Assembly (NCBI RefSeq): GCF_042683665.1
Contig: NZ_JBHUOO010000047.1
Reading direction: 5' to 3' (one strand)
Length of the DNA stretch: 64,000 nucleotides
Source of the DNA: Leeuwenhoekiella polynyae
GTDB lineage: Bacteria; Bacteroidota; Bacteroidia; Flavobacteriales; Flavobacteriaceae
A model generated the notes under the pieces. That model worked only from the letters and a program-made list of their open reading frames with translations. It was not told where the DNA came from and made no database searches. The position numbers and the translations under genes are program-made. Below are positions 54,209 through 63,165 of the stretch, piece by piece (the stretch's first letter is position 1; each line of letters starts with the position of its first letter).

Positions 54209-55261
54209 GTGAAGATACACGAAAAATACATGGCTCGCTGTTTACAACTGGCTAAAAACGGACTGGGAAACACTTACCCCAACCCAATGGTAGGTAGTGT
54301 TATCGTTTGCGATGGCATAATTATAGGAGAAGGCTGGCACCAGAAAGCCGGGCAACCACATGCCGAAGTGAATGCGGTAAATAGCGTAAAAAAAACAGAA
54401 CTACTTGAGAAATCTACGATTTATGTAAGTCTGGAGCCTTGTAGTCATTTTGGTAAAACTCCACCGTGCAGTGATCTCATTATAGCCAAAGGAATAAAAA
54501 AAGTGGTCATAGGAACGGTTGATCCCTTTGCTGAAGTTGCAGGAAGAGGAATTAAGAAATTGCTTGATGCAGGCTGCGAGGTGTTGGTAGGTGTATTAGA
54601 AAAAGAATGTCAAAATCTGAACAAGCGCTTTTTTACATTTCATCAAAAAAAGCGTCCCTATGTTATTCTTAAATGGGCTGAAAGTTTAGATGGCTTTATC
54701 GCCCCAGATGTTGAAAGCAGAAATAAAAAAGAACCGGTTTGGATCACAACTAAAATAAGCCGACAACTTGTACATAAATGGCGCGCTGAAGAACAAAGTG
54801 TTTTAGTAGGAACAAATACCGTCAAAGCTGATAATCCCAGCTTAACAACTCGCGACTGGGCAGGCGATTCTCCCACCCGCGTAATCATTGATCGTAATTT
54901 GAGTTTACCTCAAGAAACTATTGTTTTTGATCAAAAGGTACCAACGCTAATACTAACAGCTTTAGAGGTTGAAAACAAAACTAATTTGAAGTTTATTAAA
55001 GTAGATTTTAATCAAAACCTTCCTGCTCAGATTTGTAAAATACTGTATAGCGAAGGCTTACAGTCAGTGATTATAGAAGGTGGCGCTCATACACTACAAA
55101 GCTTTATAGACGAAAAGCTCTGGGATGAAGCCCGGGTTTTTAAAGGAAATCTTATTTTTAAATCTGGCATTAAAGCTCCTGTACTTACAGCTATTCAAAA
55201 TTCAGAAAGCACAACGATTAACGGTGATACACTAACCCATTATAGTTCTATTAATGATTAA
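54209..55261 (+). CDS. ribD: Riboflavin biosynthesis protein RibD (deaminase/reductase)
   Basis: A 350-residue bifunctional enzyme of riboflavin synthesis. The deaminase domain has KYMARCLQLAKNGLGNTYPN, the zinc motif PHAEVNAV and PCSHFGKTPPCSDL. The reductase domain has PYVILKWAESLDGFIAP, VGTNTVKADNPSLTTRDW, and VIIEGGAHTLQSFI. The GTG at 54209 gives the normal N-terminus; the ATG at 54230 would trim seven residues. Divergent from the GNAT gene. Confidence 0.95.
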   Translation: MKIHEKYMARCLQLAKNGLGNTYPNPMVGSVIVCDGIIIGEGWHQKAGQPHAEVNAVNSVKKTELLEKSTIYVSLEPCSHFGKTPPCSDLIIAKGIKKVVIGTVDPFAEVAGRGIKKLLDAGCEVLVGVLEKECQNLNKRFFTFHQKKRPYVILKWAESLDGFIAPDVESRNKKEPVWITTKISRQLVHKWRAEEQSVLVGTNTVKADNPSLTTRDWAGDSPTRVIIDRNLSLPQETIVFDQKVPTLILTALEVENKTNLKFIKVDFNQNLPAQICKILYSEGLQSVIIEGGAHTLQSFIDEKLWDEARVFKGNLIFKSGIKAPVLTAIQNSESTTINGDTLTHYSSIND

Positions 55262-55868
55262 GAATCTACTCTTTGATTTTGGTGATGTTTTCATCAATCT
55301 CGATAAAAAAGCCCCTGAGCAGGCATTAGCCAAAATGGGAATCAGAATTATAAATGAAGAGATGACCACATGGCACAACGCCTATGAAAAGGGGTTGATC
55401 ACCAGTGATCAATTAACTGAAAATTACCTGAAAAAATTCCCGCAGCTTACAGCTTTATCCTTTCAACAAGCCTGGAATAGCATCATTCTCGATTTGCCTC
55501 AACAACGCCTTGATTGGATTATAGAATTAGCCAAGTCAAAAAAATACAGATTGCTTTTGTTGAGCAACACCAATGACCTGCACATTGAGCAGGTTATTAA
55601 AAATATGGGAGCGGTACGCTATTCTCAATTCCAAAATTGTTTTGAACGGTTTTATCTTTCACAGCAAATCAATTTACGTAAACCAGATCTTGAGATTTAC
55701 GATTTCGTTTTACGTAAAGACGACCTCTTAGCAAATGAAACACTATTTATAGACGATACTATTTTAAATACTGCAGCGGCCTCATCAATGGGAATTCATA
55801 CTTGGCATTTAGAACCCGGTTTTGAAGACGTCACACACTTGTTTGAAGTCAAAAAAGCCTTGTTTTGA
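55254..55868 (+). CDS. HAD family hydrolase
   Basis: A 204-residue HAD phosphatase. Motif I is LLFDFGDVFINLD (nucleophile Asp8), motif II is LLLLSNTND, motif III is the Lys in INLRKPDLEIYDFVLRK, and motif IV is FIDDTILN. It overlaps ribD by 8 bp, and the DMT transporter gene overlaps its stop. It could be the RibD-product or a sugar phosphatase, but the substrate is not shown. Confidence 0.88.
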   Translation: MIKNLLFDFGDVFINLDKKAPEQALAKMGIRIINEEMTTWHNAYEKGLITSDQLTENYLKKFPQLTALSFQQAWNSIILDLPQQRLDWIIELAKSKKYRLLLLSNTNDLHIEQVIKNMGAVRYSQFQNCFERFYLSQQINLRKPDLEIYDFVLRKDDLLANETLFIDDTILNTAAASSMGIHTWHLEPGFEDVTHLFEVKKALF

Positions 55869-56733
55869 TCTATTTGTTTTTAAACATACTTGCTTCAAGC
55901 ATTATCTTTTTAGTATTTAAGCTTTTTGATAAGTTTCAAGTCAACATATTTCAGGCTATAGTCGTTAACTATATAATCGCTTATGCTTCAGGCTTTGCAG
56001 CATATTCACAGCCCGTAAACTGGACCGGACTTGCAACGTATTCTTGGTTACCCGGCACAGTTTTTTTAGGAGTTTTATTCATTGTTATTTTCAACCTAAT
56101 GGCTATAACCACACAACGCAGCGGACTTTCCGTTGTATCTGTGGCAACAAAAATGAGCGTGGTCATACCAATTGCTTTTGGGTTAATTTATTATAGAGAA
56201 AATGCCGCTACTCTTAAAATAGTCGGGATTCTTGCTGCCTTAATTGCCGTTTATCTGGTTTCGGTAAAGAAGCAGGATTCTAGCAAACCAACTAAAAAAA
56301 TCTGGTATTTCCTATTTTAGTATTCCTGGGTAGTGGTATAATTGACACGAGCATCAAATTTCTGGAAGATAGTTTTGTAGCAGAAAAAGACGTGCCGCTT
56401 TTTTCTGCAATGATATTTGCAACAGCATTTATACTTGGTCTTGCGGTATTAATTTTCCAGTTAATAAAGGGCAGTCAGAAGATTCAACTTAAAAACATTA
56501 TTGGAGGAATAGCTCTGGGAGTTCCTAACTATTTTTCGATCTATTTTCTGGTACGTGCACTGAGACACCCCTCTCTAGAAAGCTCTACTGTTTTTACATT
56601 AAACAATTTAGGTATCGTAATGGTTGCAACATTAATAGGAATCTTATTTTTTAAGGAAAAACTTTCCGCAAAAAACTGGATTGGGATAGGATTTGCTATT
56701 TTAAGCATCATACTAATCACAACTATCCAGTAA
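55865..56733 (+). pseudogene. DMT-family (EamA-like) transporter, frameshifted
   Basis: A TTG at 55865 (overlapping the HAD stop) begins a membrane protein with about ten helices. The first frame, LIYLFLNILASSIIFLVF..., stops at TAG 56318-56320 after KKIWYFLF. Stepping back one base in the TTT run at 56308-56310 continues as PILVFLGSGIIDTSIKFLED, through MPLFSAMIFATAFILGLAVL, to the stop at 56733. One T is therefore missing compared with an intact gene. Both halves retain the DMT pattern (YYRENAATLKIVGI, FKEKLSAKNWIGIG). Real mutation or sequencing error cannot be told apart here; without a shift the second half has only an internal start (GTG 56392). Confidence 0.75.
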
Positions 56734-56743
56734 AAATTGAATA

Positions 56744-57355
56744 ATGCAGGAAATAGACTGTTATAAAACCCTTGCTAAAACCGGAGAAGAAACATTCTTT
56801 AAAGACCGCGGAAGTAAATTCATCGGCCAGGCACATCCTGTTACCAATGAAAGTGAAATTGATACTATTATTTCTGATTTAAAAACCAAACACAATAAAG
56901 CATCACACGTTTGTTATGCCTGGCAACTAGGAAAGAATTACGAGCATTATAGAGCAAATGATGATGGGGAACCCAGTAATTCTGCGGGATTACCTATTTA
57001 TGGTCAACTACAATCTTTTGAGGTTACACAAACATTGGTAACGGTAATTAGATATTATGGTGGCACGAATCTAGGCGTTGGCGGATTGATACAAGCTTAC
57101 AAAACTGCTGCTCAATTCGCTTTAGAAGAGTCTACCATTATAACAAAAACGATTACTGAAGAACTTCAATTAAAATTTGAATATCCCTTACTTCATACGG
57201 TAATGAGAATTATCAAAGAAGAGCAATTAGACATTGCAAAACAAAAAATGGAATTGAGCTGCTTAATCACAATAGATGTTCGTAAAAATGATCTGAACCG
57301 TATTCAAGATCGCTTCAATGCAGTTTTTGGCATCGAGAGCTCAGTTATTGAGTAA
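56744..57355 (+). CDS. YigZ/IMPACT family protein
   Basis: A 203-residue protein with the IMPACT/UPF0029 N-domain: KDRGSKFIGQAHPV, NKASHVCYAWQLG, DDGEPSNSAGLPIYGQLQSF and RYYGGTNLGVGGLIQAYKTA. The C-terminal DUF1949 part is a ferredoxin-like fold. It is related to eukaryotic IMPACT, which binds Gcn1; the bacterial role is unclear. Confidence 0.93.
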   Translation: MQEIDCYKTLAKTGEETFFKDRGSKFIGQAHPVTNESEIDTIISDLKTKHNKASHVCYAWQLGKNYEHYRANDDGEPSNSAGLPIYGQLQSFEVTQTLVTVIRYYGGTNLGVGGLIQAYKTAAQFALEESTIITKTITEELQLKFEYPLLHTVMRIIKEEQLDIAKQKMELSCLITIDVRKNDLNRIQDRFNAVFGIESSVIE

Positions 57356-57358
57356 CTA

Positions 57359-57754
57359 TTATTTTAACTTCTCTAAGACATATTCCGGACATCTTGTAGG
57401 TCTGTTTGTTGACATATCTACAAAAACTAAAGTTGTTTCTGCTTTAGTAAGCAATTCTTGATTCTGATTATAAATTTCATAGTCAAAAACTATACTCGCA
57501 CGAGGTGTTTTCCTAAGCATTGTTTTTATAGTTAAAATATCATCAAATAGCGCAGGCTTCAAAAAAGAAAACTGCATGCCGTAAACAGGTAACATAACCC
57601 CTTTCTCTTCCATTTTTTTATAGGAAATTCCAATAGCTTCTAACCATTCTATACGAGCAAGTTCCAGATAAACAGCATAGTTAGCATGATGCACTACACC
57701 CATTTGATCTGTTTCTGCATATCTAACTTTAACAGAAGTTGTGTGTGATTTCAT
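57359..57754 (-). CDS. Acyl-CoA thioesterase, YbgC-like
   Basis: A 131-residue hotdog-fold thioesterase. The catalytic region is VRYAETDQMGVVHHANYAVY (Asp16), with LEWLEAIGISYKKMEEKGVM next. The YbgC group hydrolyses short acyl-CoA or acyl-ACP esters. It converges on YigZ with a 3-bp gap. Confidence 0.92.
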   Translation of the reverse strand: MKSHTTSVKVRYAETDQMGVVHHANYAVYLELARIEWLEAIGISYKKMEEKGVMLPVYGMQFSFLKPALFDDILTIKTMLRKTPRASIVFDYEIYNQNQELLTKAETTLVFVDMSTNRPTRCPEYVLEKLK

Positions 57755-57955
57755 AGAGTTATTAACAAATAAATTCTTAGATTAAACCTCGGAAAGAGTA
57801 TGCGCAAAAAATTCTAAAAAAGCAATCTAATTTTCTTTTTTTATTACATTTTTTGTTCACATATTTGCCTCGCGCTGAACGAAACGAAGATCTCTTTATT
57901 TTCTCACTTTTCAGACGTCCGAAAAACAAAAATAACTTAAAATTTAACCAAAAGA

Positions 57956-59386
57956 ATGAGTATGACTGCGCAAACAGTATGGGATAATTGTCTCTCATTT
58001 ATTCAGGACAATATAACCCCGCAGGCTTACAAAACCTGGTTCGAACCCATTCGAGCAGTTAAACTTACAGATAATGCTCTCAGCATACAGGTTCCTAGTA
58101 AATTCTTTTATGAGTGGCTAGAAGAACATTATGTAAAACTATTAAAAGTCTCTCTAACTAAAGAGCTGGGAGAACACGCAAAGTTGGTTTATGTAATTCG
58201 TATGGAAAATACCTACGGAAACCGCCAACCTTTCACTGAAAAAATACCGAGCACCAACCGTCCCAACACGATGAAATCGCAAGAGGTTGACGCTCCTTTA
58301 AAAAATAAAAATCCTGAACTAAAAAATCCCTTTGTAATTCCGGGAATTCGTAATCTTCAGATAGAATCTCAATTGAATCCTAATTACAATTTTGATAACT
58401 TTCTTGAAGGTGACTCTAACCGCCTTGCTCGTTCTGCAGGTATGGCTGTTGCCAATAAACCGGGAGGAACTTCTTTTAATCCATTACTTATTTTTGGAGG
58501 TGTTGGTTTAGGTAAAACTCATTTAGCTCATGCTATTGGTGTACAAATTAAAGACCGTTACCCAGATAAAACAGTTCTTTATATTTCTGCAGAAAAATTC
58601 ACTCAGCAATATATAGAGTCGGTTAAAAAGAATAACCGAAATGATTTTATCCATTTCTATCAGGTAATTGATGTACTTATAGTAGATGACATTCAATTGT
58701 TATCAGGTAAGGCTGGTACTCAAGATGTATTTTTCCACATCTTTAACCATTTACATCAAAACGGAAAACAAGTAGTTTTAACTAGTGATAAAGCTCCTGT
58801 AGATATGCAGGATATAGAACAGCGCCTGCTTTCTCGCTTTAAATGGGGACTTTCTGCAGAATTGCAACAGCCTGGTTTTGAAACACGTGTTTCTATTATT
58901 AAAAATAAACTGTATCAAGATGGCGTAGAAATGCCAGAAGATATTGTTGAGTTTTTAGCAAATAATATCAAGACTAACATTCGTGAACTAGAGGGTGCCA
59001 TTATCTCATTAATCGCTCACTCTTCTTTCAACAAAAAAGAAATCAATCTCGAGCTTGCAAAGAAAATTGTAGACAACTATGTTAAACACACCAAGCGCGA
59101 GGTTTCTATAGATTACATTCAGAAAGTAGTAAGTGACTATTTTCAGATGGATGTAGATACGCTGCAGTCTAAAACTCGCAAGCGACACATAGTACAAGCA
59201 AGACAACTCGCTATGTTTTTTGCAAAAAAACTAACCAAAGCTTCTCTTGCAAGTATTGGTTCTCAGATAGGTAAACGCGACCATGCCACCGTTCTACACG
59301 CCTGCAAAACCGTCGACAACCTATCAGCTACAGACAAGCAGTTTAAAAAATACGTAGAGGATTTAAACAAAAAACTCACTATGTAA
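57956..59386 (+). CDS. dnaA: Chromosomal replication initiator DnaA
   Basis: A 476-residue AAA+ initiator. Domain I has TVWDNCLSFIQDNITPQAYK. A variable linker (about 95-150) leads to domain III with NYNFDNFLEGDSNRLARSAG, Walker A FGGVGLGKTHLAHAIG, Walker B DVLIVDDIQLLSG and the sensor LLSRFKWGLSAELQ. Domain IV has the DnaA-box-binding signature GKRDHATVLHACKTVDNL. ATG at 57956 (a second ATG two codons on is possible). I see no cluster of DnaA boxes in the flanking intergenic DNA, so the origin may lie elsewhere. Confidence 0.97.
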   Translation: MSMTAQTVWDNCLSFIQDNITPQAYKTWFEPIRAVKLTDNALSIQVPSKFFYEWLEEHYVKLLKVSLTKELGEHAKLVYVIRMENTYGNRQPFTEKIPSTNRPNTMKSQEVDAPLKNKNPELKNPFVIPGIRNLQIESQLNPNYNFDNFLEGDSNRLARSAGMAVANKPGGTSFNPLLIFGGVGLGKTHLAHAIGVQIKDRYPDKTVLYISAEKFTQQYIESVKKNNRNDFIHFYQVIDVLIVDDIQLLSGKAGTQDVFFHIFNHLHQNGKQVVLTSDKAPVDMQDIEQRLLSRFKWGLSAELQQPGFETRVSIIKNKLYQDGVEMPEDIVEFLANNIKTNIRELEGAIISLIAHSSFNKKEINLELAKKIVDNYVKHTKREVSIDYIQKVVSDYFQMDVDTLQSKTRKRHIVQARQLAMFFAKKLTKASLASIGSQIGKRDHATVLHACKTVDNLSATDKQFKKYVEDLNKKLTM

Positions 59387-59462
59387 TTAACTCTTGAGTT
59401 GCGTATCTTTACCTTTCTGTATCAATTAAAAAAATTAAGCTTTCGCTAAAAATTTACCTGAA

Positions 59463-59921
59463 ATGAAAACACGTATTTTAATGGTTTGCTTAGGTAATAT
59501 TTGCAGATCTCCACTAGCAGAAGGATTATTAAAATCGAAATTAGACACTGATAAATTTGAAGTCGATTCAGCAGGAACGGGTCATTGGCACGTAGGGAGT
59601 CTTCCAGACTCGAGAAGCATTGCAATTGCTCAAAAAAATGGCTTAGACATTTCAGATCAACGCGGAATGCAATTTAAACCCGCTTTTTTTGGTCACTACG
59701 ATCATATTTTTGTGATGGACAATTACAACTATGAAGACGTAATTGAGCAAGTACGCAATGATGGCGATAAAGAAAAGGTTCATCTTATCTTGGATGAAAT
59801 ATTTCCCGGTGAACGCGTAGATGTACCAGATCCTTATAACGACAGTTTAAGAGGTTTTGACAAAGTTTACGAAATGCTAGACGAAGCCACTACCAAATTA
59901 GCGGAGCGCCTCACTAAATAA
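59463..59921 (+). CDS. Low-molecular-weight protein-tyrosine phosphatase
   Basis: A 152-residue LMW-PTP. The catalytic loop VCLGNICRSPLAEG gives nucleophile Cys9, and the general acid Asp lies in VPDPYNDS. FVMDNYNYED and VDSAGTGHWHVG are family motifs. Its target is not known. It is 9 bp before the RsmI-like gene. Confidence 0.93.
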   Translation: MKTRILMVCLGNICRSPLAEGLLKSKLDTDKFEVDSAGTGHWHVGSLPDSRSIAIAQKNGLDISDQRGMQFKPAFFGHYDHIFVMDNYNYEDVIEQVRNDGDKEKVHLILDEIFPGERVDVPDPYNDSLRGFDKVYEMLDEATTKLAERLTK

Positions 59922-59930
59922 TTCAATTTT

Positions 59931-60650
59931 ATGCATATAAAACCTGAGTACGGTAAATTGTATCTGATTCCTGTAACACTGGGTGATACAGATCCTCTTG
60001 AAGTCATGCCGGGTTTGGTTCAGAAAATCATCAGCACTATTGATGAATATGTGGTTGAAAACGAGAAAACAGCTCGAAGATTTATCAAACAAATTTGCAA
60101 AGAAAAACCACAACCTTCTTTAATTCTACATCCACTTAATAAACACACAGAAATTACCGAAGTCCCTGCATACTTAGACTCTTGTTTAAAAGGAAAATCA
60201 ATAGGTTTAATGTCTGAGGCCGGTGTTCCCGGTATTGCAGATCCCGGCGCTGAAGTTGTGCGACTCGCTCACGAAAAAGGAATACAAGTAGTTCCTTTAG
60301 TAGGGCCTTCTTCTATTTTAATGGCAATGATGAGCAGTGGGATGAATGGTCAAAACTTTGCTTTTAACGGCTATTTGCCTATTGATTCTAAAGAACGACG
60401 CAGCGAACTGAAACGTTTGGAGCGAATTTCTAAAGATTATAATCAATCTCAACTTTTTATTGAAACACCTTATCGCAACAATAAAATGATTGATGAATTG
60501 TGCAACACTTTACAGGCTAACACGCGACTTTGTATTGCCTGTGACATCACACTTCCTACCGAATTTATTGTAACAAAGCCCATCTCTATCTGGCAGACCA
60601 AAAAACCGGATTTACACAAGAGGCCTGCGTTATTTATAATACAAAACTAA
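59931..60650 (+). CDS. RsmI-like tetrapyrrole-methylase family SAM methyltransferase
   Basis: A 239-residue protein with the TP-methylase fold: YLIPVTLGDTDPLEVMPG, GLMSEAGVPGIADPGAEVVR, LVGPSSILMAMMSSGMNGQN, and AFNGYLPIDSKERRSELKRL. It resembles 16S rRNA 2'-O-methyltransferase RsmI but is shorter, and its N-terminus lacks the usual GTPIGN motif, so rRNA targeting is not certain. It is followed by a terminator. Confidence 0.88.
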   Translation: MHIKPEYGKLYLIPVTLGDTDPLEVMPGLVQKIISTIDEYVVENEKTARRFIKQICKEKPQPSLILHPLNKHTEITEVPAYLDSCLKGKSIGLMSEAGVPGIADPGAEVVRLAHEKGIQVVPLVGPSSILMAMMSSGMNGQNFAFNGYLPIDSKERRSELKRLERISKDYNQSQLFIETPYRNNKMIDELCNTLQANTRLCIACDITLPTEFIVTKPISIWQTKKPDLHKRPALFIIQN

Positions 60651-60674
60651 AAAAGCGACCGTACGGTCGCTTTT
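60651..60674. terminator. Bidirectional intrinsic terminator
   Basis: A perfect inverted repeat AAAAGCGACCGT (60651-60662) / ACGGTCGCTTTT (60663-60674) flanked by A and T runs. It lies between the convergent RsmI-like and muramidase-like genes and can act both ways. Confidence 0.85.
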
Positions 60675-60697
60675 TTAGTTTTTATATCATTCAGATT

Positions 60698-61357
60698 TTA
60701 ACTATCTAAATCGACTTTTGCATTTCTATCAGGCTCAATAAATGAAACATCATAACCTGCAAATTTTTTTATATAACTATATACTGAAGTTCCAAAAGCA
60801 TCTCTAAAACCCTCTACTCCACCTGAGCGTAAATAACTTTTTACACTCCCGGGACCAGCAAGATGAGCTGCTGCTAAAATACCAGATTCTGTTACTTTAA
60901 CTCCATTTATAACTTTCCCTGTAAAGCGCTTGATATCTTTTCTAAGAACCCATTTATTACGAGAAGCATTTGCAACAAATGCCTTTTCCTGTAATCTGGG
61001 GTTATTTATAAATTCATCTGTATCTGTTACTCCTAAAAGCAATAAAGTACTTCTACCAAACTGATATTTTCCTAAATACCCTAATTGATTGATACGTTTG
61101 TAATCATTTTGAGACTCTTTAAAGCCTAATGCCTCCTTGAAACCGGTAAATGATTTCCCGGTGGTGGCAAGATTTAAATTTGAAGTGTTATCCAATACAG
61201 CTGTATCGATCTCATCAAATTGGGGTACTGTGTAGAATAACTCTAAACCTTCAGTAGAATTTTCACGTGGTTTATCTGCATCTTTAACTGACATACTTAA
61301 TGCCACCAAACCAAACACAGAAGGCAACGCTGCTAATTTTACAATGTTTTTCGTCAT
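60698..61357 (-). CDS. Lysozyme-fold peptidoglycan-active protein
   Basis: A 219-residue exported protein with an N-terminal signal-like segment (KLAALPSVFGLVALSMSV). The core FKEALGFKESQNDYKRINQL followed by GYLGKYQFGRSTLLLLG resembles SLT/lysozyme-like muramidases, with Glu in FKES as the likely catalytic residue. Further conserved parts are KRFTGKVINGVKVTESGILA and AAHLAGPGSVKSYLRSGG. The exact family and activity are not settled. MltG, another cell wall lytic enzyme, is the next gene on this strand (232 bp away). Confidence 0.72.
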   Translation of the reverse strand: MTKNIVKLAALPSVFGLVALSMSVKDADKPRENSTEGLELFYTVPQFDEIDTAVLDNTSNLNLATTGKSFTGFKEALGFKESQNDYKRINQLGYLGKYQFGRSTLLLLGVTDTDEFINNPRLQEKAFVANASRNKWVLRKDIKRFTGKVINGVKVTESGILAAAHLAGPGSVKSYLRSGGVEGFRDAFGTSVYSYIKKFAGYDVSFIEPDRNAKVDLDS

Positions 61358-61589
61358 AAAATAAATTTCAGACCGGTAGATGAACGCTACTAAATTACCC
61401 GTCTATATTACTGCGCAAATATACAAATAGAATATAAGCGATTGACAATGAATTGGTTAAGTTTTTATTAAAGTCAGTGTTTTCGCAAAAATGTATTGTA
61501 TTCTATTCGACATGACTCTTTTTCTTAGATATTTTAACATTTATCAAACCTCCGATTGAGGAAAAGACAAACATTTAACATTTATTGGC

Positions 61590-62633
61590 TTAACGATTAA
61601 TTCCTTGCTTATTTATCCAGTTAATATACTGCTTTCTATTTGTATTATGTTGAGCCATAGTCTTCGCGAAAAGATGATAGCCAGGATTAGAAACGTCTGC
61701 AACGAAAAAATAGTATTGGTGTGACTCCGGATTTAACACAGCATGAATAGCTGAAAGATCGGGCATAAAGATTGGTCCTGGAGGTAAACCACCATACATA
61801 TAAGTATTATAAGGAGAATCTGTCTCCAGATCTTTATAAAGAACGCGCTTAATAACGCGATCAAAATCATTAGCTTCTTTTTTTACAGCATAAATTACTG
61901 TTGGATCTGCGTCTAGCTTCCAACCATTATGTAAGCGGTTGAGATAAACTCCGGCAACCCGAGGACGCTCATCTGCTTTTGCAGTTTCTTTTTGTACAAT
62001 AGAAGCTAAAGCATAGACTTCATTAGGTGTTAAACCTTGTTCTTTAGCTTTAGCCTTTCGTTCTTCTGTCCAGAAGCGCTTGTATTCGGCAAGCATTCTG
62101 CCTCTATAGGATTCTGCATCAGTATTCCAGTAAAATTCATAAGTATTGGGCAAATACATACTTAGGGCTGTTGCTTCTTCAAAACCATTATCCTTTAAAA
62201 ATTCAGCATCTTTAAAAGCTGAAATCAACTCTATGCTATCAGCCTCAAGTTGTTGACCTATTCTACCGGCTAAATCCTCTAAACGCTCCTGATTGTTAAA
62301 TGAAATCTTAATAGGAATGTTTCCGCTGCGAATAGAATTTACAATATCATTATTACTACTTCCCTTTTTTATAAGGAAATGACCAGCTTTGATATTGCTT
62401 ATGTAACCTTTTCGCTCTGCAACCTGATCAAAAGATTCTTCATCTTTTAATAAAGGCGCCAACTCTGCTTTTACATCTTGATATGTCGCATCTGAAGCTA
62501 TATAGACGTGAGCTTCTTCATTATTAAATGCAGTATTAGGAGATAAAAATTTACCATAAATGTTATATGCAAAAACCCCAGCTATGACTAATCCTATTAA
62601 AGCGGTAGCCGCAATTATTTTTTTAATGTACAT
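61590..62633 (-). CDS. mltG: Endolytic transglycosylase MltG
   Basis: A 347-residue single-pass protein (N-terminal membrane segment about residues 5-25). The YceG/MltG domain has LSMYLPNTYEFYWNTDA, LTPNEVYALASIVQKETAKA (catalytic Glu in QKE), RVAGVYLNRLHNGWKLDADP, SPYNTYMYGGLPPGPI and YYFFVADVSNPGYHLFAKTM. It cuts nascent glycan strands and helps set their length. It overlaps the GNAT gene by 11 bp. Confidence 0.95.
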   Translation of the reverse strand: MYIKKIIAATALIGLVIAGVFAYNIYGKFLSPNTAFNNEEAHVYIASDATYQDVKAELAPLLKDEESFDQVAERKGYISNIKAGHFLIKKGSSNNDIVNSIRSGNIPIKISFNNQERLEDLAGRIGQQLEADSIELISAFKDAEFLKDNGFEEATALSMYLPNTYEFYWNTDAESYRGRMLAEYKRFWTEERKAKAKEQGLTPNEVYALASIVQKETAKADERPRVAGVYLNRLHNGWKLDADPTVIYAVKKEANDFDRVIKRVLYKDLETDSPYNTYMYGGLPPGPIFMPDLSAIHAVLNPESHQYYFFVADVSNPGYHLFAKTMAQHNTNRKQYINWINKQGINR

Positions 62634-63165
62634 CTTTATGTATTAATTGATATAAAAATTCATTCTTAAAAGTTCCCGCTATTCGAGTCCAGTCTTTTTT
62701 TAATCCTACAGCCTTAAAACCTTGCTTTTCAAAAAGCTTGATACTCGGCTTATTTTCTTCTAAAATATTGGCATAAAGTTGATGCACATTTAAATGCTTA
62801 AAACTATAACGCGTAATTAAATCTAGTGCCTCTGCGCCATAACCCTTACCACGATCTGATGTGCTAAAAATCAAAATACCTAAACCGGCACGTTGGTTTC
62901 TGGGATCAAAATCAAAGAGATCTATCATTCCTAAAGCCTCATCATCACTAGCCCTACAAATAACTAAACGCAATTGTTTAGCTTCATAAATGTCCTTATG
63001 CGAGTTTTTAATATAATGCTTCAGTAAAAATTTTGAAAAAGGAGTCAGCGTTGTAGTTAGCTCCCAGAGATCCTCATCATTTTCAATTTTGAAAACCAGA
63101 TCGAGATCTTCGGGCTCTAATGCTCTTAAGTATACGAGTTGTCCTTTTAGAGTTAAACGTTCCAT
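62623..63165 (-). CDS. GNAT N-acetyltransferase (RimJ/RimL-like)
   Basis: A 180-residue acetyltransferase: LRALEPEDLDLVFKIENDED, DFDPRNQRAGLGILIFS, TSDRGKGYGAEALDLITRYS (acetyl-CoA loop) and LNVHQLYANILEENKPSIKL followed by FEKQGFKAVG. It resembles RimJ/RimL-type enzymes, but the acceptor is unknown. It overlaps dapF by 13 bp and mltG by 11 bp, forming a tightly packed operon. Confidence 0.9.
   Translation of the reverse strand: MERLTLKGQLVYLRALEPEDLDLVFKIENDEDLWELTTTLTPFSKFLLKHYIKNSHKDIYEAKQLRLVICRASDDEALGMIDLFDFDPRNQRAGLGILIFSTSDRGKGYGAEALDLITRYSFKHLNVHQLYANILEENKPSIKLFEKQGFKAVGLKKDWTRIAGTFKNEFLYQLIHKDVH

Noticed and set aside
57755..57955. Replication origin upstream of dnaA
   Set aside because: Only a weak DnaA-box-like TTATTAACA near 57757 and no cluster of boxes or AT-rich repeat array; not enough to call oriC.
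58030..58045. GGTTCGAAC resembling a tRNA T-loop
   Set aside because: It lies within dnaA coding sequence and no cloverleaf arms or anticodon stem surround it.
59931..60650. Confident call as rRNA methyltransferase RsmI
   Set aside because: The usual N-terminal glycine-rich GTPIGN motif is not present and the protein is shorter than RsmI, so only a family-level name is used.
61358..61589. Possible gene in the 232-bp spacer before mltG's neighbour
   Set aside because: No start with a coding-like frame of useful length on either strand; nothing recognisable was seen.
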